DNA of 22,208 nt from NCBI GenBank assembly GCA_030630165.1, contig DAOVNN010000005.1:1-22208 (forward strand), in the 5' to 3' direction. The notes beneath the pieces were generated by a model. That model made no database searches. It was not told where the DNA came from and saw nothing but the letters and a program-made list of their open reading frames with translations. Origin of the DNA: Candidatus Krumholzibacteriota bacterium (GTDB lineage: Bacteria > Krumholzibacteriota > Krumholzibacteriia > Krumholzibacteriales > Krumholzibacteriaceae). Position numbers and translations under genes: made by a program. Below, in pieces: positions 6,519 through 13,471 of the stretch (positions within the stretch are counted from its first letter, which is position 1; each line of letters begins with the position of its first letter).

Positions 6519-8198
6519 CTACATCCGCTCGGGAGCCGAGACCCCCAGCAGACGGAGAGTCTCCGAGAGAACGATCCGTGTCGCACTGGCCAGCATGAGC
6601 CTGGCCTCGCTGAGACGCGTGTCGCTGGAGACGATCCTGCAGATATGGTAGAACCTGTGGAACGAACCCGCCAGCTGCTGCCCGTACGTGGTGAGCCGAT
6701 GCGGCTCGCACGACGTTGCCGCTCCCTCTATCAGCTGCGGAAAGATAACGAGATTTCTGATCAGCTCCTTCTCCTCGGGCTCGGTGAGGAGCTCGACGCA
6801 CGAGCTGTCCTCGGGGAAATCGACACCCTCACCCTGTGCGTAAGAGATGACGCTGCATATCCTCGCGTGCGCGTACTGCAGGTAATAAACGGGGTTCTCG
6901 TCCGATTCCTTACGGGCGAGCGTCAGGTTGAAATCGAGATGGGCGCTCATCTTCCTCATCAGGAAGAAGAACTTCGCCGCATCCTCCCCTACGTCGGTGA
7001 GGAGATCGGCGAGTGTCTCGAACTCGCCCGCGCGCTTCGACATCTTGACCTGCTTGCCGTCCTCGATCAGGCGGACCCACTGGACAGTCAGTACGGTGAG
7101 CCAGTCGTCCGGCGCCCCGAAAACTGCCGCCGACGCCTTGAGCCTGGCGATGTGTCCGTGATGGTCCGGCCCGAATATGTCGATGACCTTGTCGAATCCG
7201 CGCCTGAACTTGTTGAGGTGATACGCAGCATCTGCAAGGAAATATGTCGGTGTACCGTCGCTCCGCACGAGCACGCGGTCCTTCTCGTCACCGTAGTCGG
7301 TCGACCGGAACCAGACCGCCCCTTCTTCCTCGTAGACCGAGCCCTTGTCCCTGTACAAGGCAAGGACCTCTTCTATCTCGGCGCCCCGGGCGTGCAGGGC
7401 CGATTCCCTGAAAAAGACGTCGAACTCGACGCCGAATCCCTCAAGATCGCTCTTGATCCACGCGATCATCTTGTCGAGCGTGTAGTCTCCAAACGCTTTG
7501 ACCGCCTCGTCGCCGCCCTTCTTGATCCAGCCGCGCCCCTCATCCTCCGGGATCTCCACCGCGAGGTCTATGAGATACTGGCCCGGATATCCGTCCTCGG
7601 GAAATTCCACATCCTCCCCGAGCCTCTGCCTGAACCTCACCATCATCGAGGCCCCGAGCTTGCGCACCTGGCTGCCAGCGTCGTTGAGGTAATACTCTGC
7701 TTCGACCGTATAGCCGGCCTTCTTCAGGATATGGACGAGCGATGCGCCGATTCCCGCCGCACGGGCCGAAACAATCACGAGCGGTCCGGTAGGATTGGCC
7801 GACACGAACTCGACCTGCATCTTTATGCCTTCGCCTAGATTCGAGTTTCCGTACGAATCGCCGAGTTTGTTTATCGCAGCGACCTGCCCGGTCAGATATC
7901 TGTCTGAGAAGGAAAAGTTGATGAATCCCGGCCCGGCGATCTCCACTTTGTCGATAAAGGATTCGTCGAGCTCCAGCCCTTCGACGAGTCTGGCGGCAAG
8001 TTCCCTCGGATTGGTGCCGATCTTCTTCGCCGTTACAAGAGCGATGTTGCAGCTCAGGTCGCCGTGGGAAGGGTCATTGGGACGCTCCAGCATGATCGAT
8101 CCCTCGTCCGCCCGGATATCGAGCTTCTCCAGCGCGGCAACTATGGCACCGGTGACGGCTTCCCTGGCCGAGAAGATGTTTTCCCCTCTACTTGCCAT
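6519..8198 (-). CDS. argS: Arginyl-tRNA synthetase
   Basis: Class I aminoacyl-tRNA synthetase charging tRNA-Arg in the cytoplasm; 559 residues, normal length. The N-terminal additional domain ends near residue 110. The core contains VEFVSANPTGPL (129-140), EYYLNDAGSQ (168-177), FGPDHHGHIARLK (342-354) and KMSKR (385-389). The C-terminal DALR anticodon-binding domain starts around YAHARICSV. The HIGH signature expected right after NPTGPL reads VIVSAR instead of HVGHAR, a marked departure. The ATG start has AAGGAGGA eight bases upstream and lies inside the end of rsfS (overlap 8188-8198), suggesting coupled translation. A longer frame to 8288 exists but adds only out-of-family sequence. It forms a unit with rsfS and probably the kinase gene downstream. 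Confidence 0.95.
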   Translation of the reverse strand: MASRGENIFSAREAVTGAIVAALEKLDIRADEGSIMLERPNDPSHGDLSCNIALVTAKKIGTNPRELAARLVEGLELDESFIDKVEIAGPGFINFSFSDRYLTGQVAAINKLGDSYGNSNLGEGIKMQVEFVSANPTGPLVIVSARAAGIGASLVHILKKAGYTVEAEYYLNDAGSQVRKLGASMMVRFRQRLGEDVEFPEDGYPGQYLIDLAVEIPEDEGRGWIKKGGDEAVKAFGDYTLDKMIAWIKSDLEGFGVEFDVFFRESALHARGAEIEEVLALYRDKGSVYEEEGAVWFRSTDYGDEKDRVLVRSDGTPTYFLADAAYHLNKFRRGFDKVIDIFGPDHHGHIARLKASAAVFGAPDDWLTVLTVQWVRLIEDGKQVKMSKRAGEFETLADLLTDVGEDAAKFFFLMRKMSAHLDFNLTLARKESDENPVYYLQYAHARICSVISYAQGEGVDFPEDSSCVELLTEPEEKELIRNLVIFPQLIEGAATSCEPHRLTTYGQQLAGSFHRFYHICRIVSSDTRLSEARLMLASATRIVLSETLRLLGVSAPERM

Positions 8199-8562
8199 CG
8201 GGAAATTCCTCCTTCGGAGCATCGCCCCAGAATTTCTCAAGCCCGTAATAGTCCCTGGTTTCCGCCACAAATATGTGCAGAACGACATCGAAGCAGTCGA
8301 TCAGTACCCAGCGACCAGCCTGGTGACCCTCGATATGAACTATCAGGTCCTTCCCCTTGAGCTTATCCGAAACGGCGTCGGAGAGCACTCTCGCGTGGAT
8401 CTCACTGCTCGCCGTGCAGATCACGAAATAATCCGTGACGCCGGATATCTTCTTCAGGTTGAGCAGGACGATGTCCTCGGCCTTCTTGTCCCAGACGGCC
8501 TTGATGATCCTTCTCGCAAGCGCCTTGGGCTGAACCTTCTTTTTTGGTGTATCTTTACTCAA
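8188..8562 (-). CDS. rsfS: Ribosomal silencing factor RsfS (Iojap/YbeB family)
   Basis: 124 residues. The core ISGVTDYFVICTASSEIHARVLSD followed by EGHQAGRWVLIDCFDVVLHIF and a C-terminal YYGLEKFWGDAP is the diagnostic pattern of the Iojap family. RsfS binds ribosomal protein uL14 on the large subunit and blocks subunit joining when nutrients are scarce. The start is a TTG (8560-8562) that directly follows the stop codon of the radical SAM gene, with GGAG inside the upstream gene's last codons. This tight junction and the overlap with argS downstream indicate one transcript. In many bacteria rsfS sits beside nadD; here it does not. Confidence 0.95.
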   Translation of the reverse strand: MSKDTPKKKVQPKALARRIIKAVWDKKAEDIVLLNLKKISGVTDYFVICTASSEIHARVLSDAVSDKLKGKDLIVHIEGHQAGRWVLIDCFDVVLHIFVAETRDYYGLEKFWGDAPKEEFPDGK

Positions 8563-9564
8563 TTAACTCCAGACCCCCTTGATGTGATGGCCGCACGAGG
8601 TGCAAATGCCTCCCGCGGCGCGGAGTTCTGCCGAATAACCGGAACGGAGGATCACATCGGCGCCGCATGACGGGCAGACGGTGTTCTCCGTACCTTCGAT
8701 GAATATATTACCGACATAGACATAATCAAGATATTCCCGCGCGGTCCTGAAGGCCATCTCGAGTGTTTCCTGCGGTGTGGGTGGACGTCCGTCCATCCTG
8801 AACCGAGGAAAGAACCTTGAAAGGTGGAGCGGAATCTCCCTCGAGATGCCCGAAAGCCACCTGGCCATCTTCGCGATCTCCTCCTCGGTATCGTTCAGGC
8901 CGGGTATGATGAGGCAGGTCACTTCTACATGAGCATGTTCGGCGGCCAGCTCTATGAAAGCCATGACCGGTTCGATGCTCCCCCCGCAGTACTTCCGGTA
9001 GAAACTGTCGTTGAACGACTTGAGGTCGACGTTAAAGGCGTCGACCAGTGGAACGATCTGACGCGCCGGCTCCTCGTTGAGGTAGCCGTTCGTCACCAGG
9101 ACCGACTTGAGCCCCGCATCCGTAAGCAGCGGCAGCGCGTCGAGGAGGTACTCGAACCAGACCAGCGGCTCCGTGTATGTGAACGCGACACCTGCCGACC
9201 CATCCCTCCCACCGAGCTCGACGAGTTCCTCAGGGGAAAGGTATCTCACGGGCGCCTTCTCCTGGGAGATCTGCCAGTTCTGGCAATGGTCGCATGTAAG
9301 CGTGCACCCGTTCGGGCCGATCGAGAGGATCTGACTTCCCGGCATGAAATGGTAGAGGGGTTTCTTTTCTATGGGGTCGATCGCCACGGTCACCGTGTTC
9401 CCGTAGGACAGGGTCAGCAGCTTCCCCGACTCGTTTTTTCTCACCATGCAGCGGCCGGCGGAGCCGTTGCCCACCACGCACAGGTTCGGGCAGAGCAGGC
9501 ACCTGACCCTGCCGTCATCGAGTTTTTCGTAGAATAACGCTTCCCTGGTATTTCCGGTGATCAT
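8563..9564 (-). CDS. amrS: Radical SAM enzyme of the AmmeMemoRadiSam system (PFL-activase-like)
   Basis: 333 residues. The radical SAM cluster motif is present as Cys87-x3-Cys91-x2-Cys94 (GCTLTCDHCQNW), with TYTEPLVWFEY, SVLVTNGY and FNVDLKSFNDSFYRKYCGG downstream, characteristic of the AmrS group. The N-terminus has Cys22-x2-Cys25-x3-Cys29 plus Cys39, and the C-terminus a CxxC...CxxC zinc-ribbon-like tail (CPSCGADV ... CTSCGHH). The family is named for its usual partners, AMMECR1 and Memo proteins, neither of which is in this window; the reaction is not established. The ATG has no ribosome-binding site, and a perfect TATAAT ends six bases upstream, so the message may be leaderless. It is the first gene of a unit with rsfS and argS. 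Confidence 0.9.
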   Translation of the reverse strand: MITGNTREALFYEKLDDGRVRCLLCPNLCVVGNGSAGRCMVRKNESGKLLTLSYGNTVTVAIDPIEKKPLYHFMPGSQILSIGPNGCTLTCDHCQNWQISQEKAPVRYLSPEELVELGGRDGSAGVAFTYTEPLVWFEYLLDALPLLTDAGLKSVLVTNGYLNEEPARQIVPLVDAFNVDLKSFNDSFYRKYCGGSIEPVMAFIELAAEHAHVEVTCLIIPGLNDTEEEIAKMARWLSGISREIPLHLSRFFPRFRMDGRPPTPQETLEMAFRTAREYLDYVYVGNIFIEGTENTVCPSCGADVILRSGYSAELRAAGGICTSCGHHIKGVWS

Positions 9565-9570
9565 CGGCGG

Positions 9571-9576
9571 GATTAT
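9571..9576 (-). promoter_or_regulatory. TATAAT -10 box directly upstream of amrS
   Basis: On the minus strand a perfect TATAAT lies six bases before the amrS ATG, where transcription would start at or next to the start codon. The -35 region is poor (TGTAAT-like at 17 bases). No GGAGG-like site is present, consistent with a leaderless message if the promoter is real. Confidence 0.35.
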
Positions 9577-9618
9577 ACACCCTTTCAGGGAAGCATTACA
9601 GGGATAAGATACGGGTTG

Positions 9619-10623
9619 TCATGCGGTGAACGGGCTGATCCTGTGAACGATATAATCGGCGGCAAAGCAGAGGGCGTCCCTCTCCCTGGAGGGAGATACC
9701 GGGGTGAGGGCGCCCTTGGCCTTCTCACCCAGTTCGCGAGCCTTATTCAGGCTGTATTCGATCCCTCCGTAGTTCTGGATGAACGAGACTACCTCGTTCC
9801 AGTTCGCTTCATCATCGAAGCTGCTGTGGAAGAGCTCTCTAACGCGCTCCCTGCTCTCTTCGGGAGCGTTGCGGAAGGCTGAGATGAACGGCAGTGTGAC
9901 CCGACCCTCGGTAAAGTCGCTCGCTATCGGCTTGCCTATCTGCACGTCGGCCGCGAGGTAATCAAGGAGGTCGTCTGTGATCTGGAAGGCCAGCCCGATA
10001 TTCTCGCCGAAGCTGGCGAACTCAGACCTGAACTTCTCCGATCCGTTACCGGTCAACGCGCCGCACTCACTCGCGGCGGAAAAGAGTGATGCGGTCTTGC
10101 GGTAGATCATCTCCATATAATCTTCCTCGCTGACATCGATGTCCTTCCTCGTCTGGAGCTGAATCAGCTCGCCCAGGCTCATCAGGTTTGTCACCTTCGC
10201 GAGAATCTCGATCGCCGAGTCCAGTTTAGCTTCGCCGAGACGCGCGAAAGCCTTCGAGAAGAGATAATCGCCCATGATCATCGCCGAGTCGGCTCCCCAT
10301 CTGGCAAAGACGGTCGGCCTGCCGCGACGGGTCATATGCGCGTCGAGTATATCGTCATGAAGAAGCGTCGCGGTGTGGATCAACTCGACCGCCAGAGCAG
10401 CGGCCGCCGCTTTCTCCGGAGAGCCGCCCGCGCACCGGGATGCCAGAAAGAGCATGTTCGGCCGGATGCGCTTTCCCGGCGCCTCGGTGAGAGCCGCCGA
10501 GATCTCCTGCAGCAGAGGAAGGTCCGATCTCAGGGCATCCTTGAGGTCGCTCTCCAGCGCTTCAAGCTCCCTGATGACGGGAGCCTGGAAAGTATTCAGG
10601 TCTTTTGAATCAAGGGCGTTCAT
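9619..10623 (-). CDS. Long-chain polyprenyl diphosphate synthase (IspB/HepT type)
   Basis: 334 residues, all-helical trans-prenyltransferase. The first Asp-rich motif is LLHDDILD (Asp90, 91, 94) and the second is QITDDLLDY (Asp217, 218, 221); GKRIRP (50-55) and RRGRPTVF (99-106) bind diphosphate, and GKPIASD (about 230-236) and GRVTLP are also present. The residue five before the first motif is Ala85; small residues there allow long products, so an octaprenyl- or heptaprenyl-type quinone side chain is likelier than FPP or GGPP. ATG start with poor ribosome-binding sequence. The gene is preceded by a strong promoter and a leader of about 100 bases that can fold strongly. Quinone biosynthesis partners are not nearby. 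Confidence 0.93.
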   Translation of the reverse strand: MNALDSKDLNTFQAPVIRELEALESDLKDALRSDLPLLQEISAALTEAPGKRIRPNMLFLASRCAGGSPEKAAAAALAVELIHTATLLHDDILDAHMTRRGRPTVFARWGADSAMIMGDYLFSKAFARLGEAKLDSAIEILAKVTNLMSLGELIQLQTRKDIDVSEEDYMEMIYRKTASLFSAASECGALTGNGSEKFRSEFASFGENIGLAFQITDDLLDYLAADVQIGKPIASDFTEGRVTLPFISAFRNAPEESRERVRELFHSSFDDEANWNEVVSFIQNYGGIEYSLNKARELGEKAKGALTPVSPSRERDALCFAADYIVHRISPFTA

Positions 10624-10670
10624 TGAGGTGCTCGACCCGGTTCCCCTTCGCCGGCTGCGCCGGACAAAGT

Positions 10671-10723
10671 ATTATCCGGGGCGCCCACCGCATCACTCTC
10701 TCGCAGCAACCGTCCCGGATAAT
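10671..10723 (-). other. Perfect 10-bp inverted repeat in the polyprenyl synthase leader
   Basis: ATTATCCGGG (10671-10680) and CCCGGATAAT (10714-10723) are exact reverse complements 33 bases apart. The upstream arm sits at the predicted transcription start, so the mRNA would begin with a long stem-loop. A second hairpin (CCGGC-GCA-GCCGG) follows closer to the start codon. It could be a structured leader or an operator; no known riboswitch class was recognised. Confidence 0.5.
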
Positions 10724-10726
10724 TGA

Positions 10727-10756
10727 AATCTAGCACAAGATGTCTTTCAGTGTCAA
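10727..10756 (-). promoter_or_regulatory. Predicted promoter for the polyprenyl synthase gene
   Basis: On the minus strand a perfect TTGACA, an 18-base spacer and TAGATT, with TGC before the -10 box (extended -10). The start would be near 10720. Confidence 0.65.
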
Positions 10757-10818
10757 GATTTCGGCGTTGAAGTTGCGGGATGAAGAAACCAGTTGATAAC
10801 AAATCTCCTCCCGCTCCC

Positions 10819-10847
10819 TTGAAGCAGTACCTGCAACCCGCTATACT
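10819..10847 (+). promoter_or_regulatory. Predicted promoter for the plus-strand lipoprotein genes
   Basis: TTGAAG, a 17-base spacer and TATACT precede the first plus-strand gene, implying a leader of about 64 bases. The short palindrome CTGTCCGACAG lies right after the -10 box. It is divergent from the polyprenyl synthase promoter, with about 60 bases between the two -35 boxes. Confidence 0.6.
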
Positions 10848-10917
10848 GTCCGACAGCGGTTAACACTCCCTTATCGTGCGTCATGATACGGGCTATTCGA
10901 ACAGGAGGTTGATCCGT

Positions 10918-11382
10918 ATGAGACAGTTTTTTCTTGTTCTTCTACTGGCATGGTGTGTCGTTTTGACAGGCTGCGCGGAGTCGCCGGCGCCTGCAGTTGA
11001 CCCCCCATCGGACGGGACCTTGGGTTACTTGATCGGAAATGACGAAATCATCTTCAGGTTCGATGCTTCCGAATTCGAGGAAGCCACCCGAAACGACACC
11101 GGCAGATGGCTGGCGATCAGTGACGTCGATATCGAGACCGTGACAGTAGCCGGAGAGTTCAATGGCTGGTCCAAAGAAGCCTGGCAGATGCAAGATGCCG
11201 GCGAAGGAATCTGGGAGTTGAGGAAAAACCTCGCCTTTTTCAATGAGGGTTCGGAACTTGAGTTCAAGTTCGTCCTGAACGGCTTCTTCTGGGTCGAACC
11301 GCCGGCGGACGCGAGGAACAGCACAGCGTCAGGCATGTACAAGGCGAACCGGAGTTACAATCTGATCCTCAGAGTGCCCTAG
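10918..11382 (+). CDS. Small lipoprotein with a glycogen-binding-like (CBM48/AMPK-type) domain
   Basis: 154 residues. I chose the ATG at 10918, preceded by AGGAGG nine bases upstream, over a GTG 42 bases earlier. Residues 1-19 form a lipoprotein signal ending in the lipobox LTGC, with Cys19 to be lipidated. After a Pro-rich linker, residues about 75-150 read TVTVAGEFNGWSKEAWQMQ, then GIWELRKNL, ELEFKFVLNGFFWVEPP. This is the pattern of the early-set/CBM48 domains that bind alpha-glucans in AMPK beta subunits and glycogen enzymes. It would sit on the outer face of a membrane. Such small exported copies are often annotated as glycogen-binding, but a ligand is not shown here. It heads a plus-strand block with the gene 42 bases downstream. 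Confidence 0.82.
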   Translation: MRQFFLVLLLAWCVVLTGCAESPAPAVDPPSDGTLGYLIGNDEIIFRFDASEFEEATRNDTGRWLAISDVDIETVTVAGEFNGWSKEAWQMQDAGEGIWELRKNLAFFNEGSELEFKFVLNGFFWVEPPADARNSTASGMYKANRSYNLILRVP

Positions 11383-11424
11383 GATCCGGGTTTTGAATCT
11401 GAAGGGAATCCGCGAAGGCTTCCG

Positions 11425-11856
11425 ATGCGACCAATGATGAAACGAATAATAATACAAGTCCTCATCATCACGTCCGCGGCTCATGTCGGCTGCACTCACA
11501 TTGTCAATGTCCCTGATTCGGAATGGGAAGTAAAAGAGGATAAATTCGATCCGCCGAGAAACTACAGAGACGGCGAGTTGATCTTCTCGGGAGATTACAT
11601 TTTTCATCTGACCGACGGCAGCACACTTTCGCCTAGTAGATTCACAAGAACCGATTCGACGTTTATCATACTCGAGATCTACACGCAAGTCAGTCACACC
11701 GAACTCGATGATCCGATAGTATTGCCGTTCGATGAGGTCGATCATATCGAAAAGATTTCAGCATGGTGGTGGCCAACGAAAGTACTGCTGGTTGCTATCG
11801 GTGGAACCGTCGCGTTCATTGCATTTCTGGGGTACATGATAAGCAGCACATATTAG
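11425..11856 (+). CDS. Hypothetical lipoprotein-like protein with a C-terminal membrane segment
   Basis: 143 residues; not recognised. A basic start (MRPMMKR) and hydrophobic run lead to HVGC at about 20-23, an imperfect lipobox, so lipidation is uncertain. The middle is polar and contains YIFHLTDGSTLSPSRF and PFDEVDHIEKI. A Trp-rich edge (AWWWP) begins a single hydrophobic helix (about 117-138) near the C-terminus. It may therefore be anchored at both ends, with a soluble loop outside the cytoplasm. GAAGG six bases before the ATG is the likely ribosome-binding site; a later ATG three codons in is also possible. It probably shares a transcript with the preceding lipoprotein gene. Its codon use looks AT-richer than the housekeeping genes. 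Confidence 0.7.
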   Translation: MRPMMKRIIIQVLIITSAAHVGCTHIVNVPDSEWEVKEDKFDPPRNYRDGELIFSGDYIFHLTDGSTLSPSRFTRTDSTFIILEIYTQVSHTELDDPIVLPFDEVDHIEKISAWWWPTKVLLVAIGGTVAFIAFLGYMISSTY

Positions 11857-11967
11857 CAGCACCTGAATGTGGGAAGAGAAGGCCGATAATAACGCCTCAT
11901 ACTGGAAGATCCTGTAGTAGTTCCTCTGGATAAGGTATCGTATTTGATGGCCGATTTTATCCGAAAG

Positions 11968-11996
11968 TTGACATAATCAATCGGTTGTTTTACGCT
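11968..11996 (+). promoter_or_regulatory. Weak sigma-70-type promoter candidate before the nadE-like cluster
   Basis: A perfect TTGACA is followed after 17 bases by TACGCT, a poor -10 box. It offers an alternative to the sigma-54-like sequence 55 bases further on. Confidence 0.25.
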
Positions 11997-12050
11997 TGGC
12001 ACCCGGAATATGTGGAATTAACATCAGATAGAAAATTGCCATACTCGTTT

Positions 12051-12066
12051 TGGCATACTTTTGGCT
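12051..12066 (+). promoter_or_regulatory. Possible sigma-54 (-24/-12) promoter for the nadE-like/ACP/ligase cluster
   Basis: TGGCATACTTTTGGCT has GG and GC exactly 10 bases apart, an intact TGGCA and a one-base departure at the -12 element (TGGC for TTGC). The start would fall near 12078. It is overlapped by a near-direct repeat (CATACTCGTTTTGG then CATACTTTTGG) and a TGCCA/TGGCA inverted repeat, which may be regulator sites. Confidence 0.35.
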
Positions 12067-12105
12067 TAAAAACGACAGGGGAAACCTAAACGGAGGACAG
12101 GTCCA

Positions 12106-13071
12106 TTGAAGTTCAACAAAGACAGTCTGAAAATCGACGCTGGACGGGTTGCCGGAGAGCTGGCCCAGTCTGTGCGAAAACAAATCCGCGGCGATCTCAA
12201 AAAGGCCGGCGCGGTAATTGGTATTTCCGGGGGACTGGATTCATCGGTCGTAGTGGCCCTTTGCGCCAAAACTCTGGGACCGGAGCGAGTGGTGGGAATC
12301 ATGATGCCGGAAGAGGATTCTTCACCGGATAGCCAGACGCTGGCGCAGGACCTGGCTGACAGGCTTGGCATAAAAACGGTTCTTGAAAACATTACGCCGG
12401 GGCTCGAAGGCATGGAGTGTTACAGACGACGCGATGAAGCTATAAAGCGGGTTTTTCCCGAATACGACAGCACATATAAAAACAAGATAACCATTCCTAC
12501 CAACATTCTTGAGAAAGAGACTTTCAATTTTTTCAACCTGACGATTGAAAGACCGAGCGGCGAGAAAAAAACGAAGCGCATGCCACCCTCAGCGTATCTC
12601 CAGATTGTAGCGGCCTCCAACCTCAAGCAGAGGCTTCGCATGACCACCCTCTATTATCATGCGGAGAAGCGCAATTACGCCGTAGTCGGCACCGCCAACA
12701 AGGACGAACACGAACAGGGTTTCTTCGTCAAATATGGCGACGGCGGCGCCGATCTGAAGCCAATCGCGCATCTGTTCAAGATGCAGGTCTTCCAGCTTGC
12801 CGAAGAGCTGGCCGTCGGCTCCGATATAATCGGACGCGTCCCGACAACGGATACTTATAGTGCGGGCTCTACCCAGGAGGAGTTTTTCTTCGGCCTTGAT
12901 TTCTACCGCATGGATATGCTGTGGCATGCAATGGAAAACAAAGTATCTCCTGCCGAAGCCGCCGCCGTACTTGATCTCACACCGCAACAGGTTGAGCGGG
13001 GATACGCCAATATCCAGCGTAAAATCGACGCCACGGAGTATCTCCGGTTGTATCCACTGGAAATCGAGTAG
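12106..13071 (+). CDS. NAD-synthetase-family ATP-dependent amidating enzyme, copy 1 (nadE-like)
   Basis: 321 residues, TTG start with GGAGG nine bases upstream. The PP-loop GISGGLDSS (39-47) binds ATP pyrophosphate; DSSPDS (71-76), NLKQRLRM (172-179), VVGTANKDE (193-201) and GFFVKYGDGGADL (205-217) follow NadE order. The family adenylates a carboxylate and lets ammonia attack it; there is no glutaminase domain, so free ammonia would be used. It departs from housekeeping NadE in three ways: an extra segment of about 50 residues (roughly 105-160, FPEYDSTYK...), a changed PTADL-PGQTDE region (PTTDTYSAGSTQEEFFF), and loss of the C-terminal TEHKRxxP element. It opens a four-gene run with an ACP, a ligase and a second copy. 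It could be a true NAD synthetase, but I favour another carboxylate substrate. Confidence 0.82.
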   Translation: MKFNKDSLKIDAGRVAGELAQSVRKQIRGDLKKAGAVIGISGGLDSSVVVALCAKTLGPERVVGIMMPEEDSSPDSQTLAQDLADRLGIKTVLENITPGLEGMECYRRRDEAIKRVFPEYDSTYKNKITIPTNILEKETFNFFNLTIERPSGEKKTKRMPPSAYLQIVAASNLKQRLRMTTLYYHAEKRNYAVVGTANKDEHEQGFFVKYGDGGADLKPIAHLFKMQVFQLAEELAVGSDIIGRVPTTDTYSAGSTQEEFFFGLDFYRMDMLWHAMENKVSPAEAAAVLDLTPQQVERGYANIQRKIDATEYLRLYPLEIE

Positions 13072-13166
13072 CAAATCAATGGACAGGGGCAGAATATCCA
13101 TAATAAGATGGCTCGCAGTAGTAAATAACAATGAGAAGACTCAAGAAACAGAGGTAAGTATCAGTT

Positions 13167-13424
13167 ATGACAGAGCAAGATAAGATTCGTCAGGAGATCA
13201 AGAGCTTCATCACTGAATTATTTTTAATGGGCGATGAAAACGAATGCCCTGGCGACTCCGATTCGTTTATGAAAGAGGGCGTAATAGACTCAACCGGCGT
13301 ACTGGAACTGGTTGCCTTTATCGAGGACAAGTACGGTTTTTCCGTTGAAGATGACGAGATGACTCCAGCGAATCTTGATTCAATAGACAATCTGGTGATC
13401 TTCATATCTGGAAAACTCGGCTGA
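13167..13424 (+). CDS. Free-standing acyl carrier protein
   Basis: 85 residues, acidic, four-helix ACP fold. The phosphopantetheine attachment site is Ser42 in GVIDSTGVLELV, followed by FIEDKYGFSVEDDEMTPANLDSIDNLVIFI, the helix II-III pattern of discrete carrier proteins in specialised pathways (DltC-like and AMP-ligase-linked) rather than of fatty-acid AcpP. The ribosome-binding site is poor: GAGG lies about 12 bases before the ATG. A gap of about 95 bases separates it from nadE-like 1, with no terminator seen. Hand counting gives 113 G+C in 258 bases, far below the neighbouring housekeeping genes. The AMP ligase next door is the obvious loading enzyme. Confidence 0.9.
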   Translation: MTEQDKIRQEIKSFITELFLMGDENECPGDSDSFMKEGVIDSTGVLELVAFIEDKYGFSVEDDEMTPANLDSIDNLVIFISGKLG

Positions 13425-13471
13425 CCGCGGTTAAGGCCGATTGCTCATTTAAAAAGAATGTTTGAATAATC

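Noticed and set aside
6484..6801. N-terminal extension of the PfkB kinase into argS
   Set aside because: It overlaps argS coding sequence, is Arg/Ser/Gly-rich, and the ATG at 6483 begins exactly at the family's usual N-terminus with a good ribosome-binding site.
6501..7838. Long plus-strand open frame antisense to argS
   Set aside because: The opposite strand encodes a full arginyl-tRNA synthetase; the frame shows no family pattern or ribosome-binding site.
9665..9715. REP-like stretch with CTCCCTGGAGGGAG near the end of the polyprenyl synthase
   Set aside because: It resembles common GAGGG/CCCTC intergenic palindromes, but it encodes the expected 'P-S-x-x-R-D-A-L' region of this family and the reading frame is intact, so a mobile repeat is unnecessary.
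10876..10917. Earlier GTG start for the CBM48-like lipoprotein
   Set aside because: It would put 14 polar residues before the signal peptide; the ATG at 10918 has AGGAGG at good spacing.
11867..11917. Seventeen-codon open frame (MWEEKADNN...) after the second lipoprotein gene
   Set aside because: No ribosome-binding site and too short to distinguish from chance.
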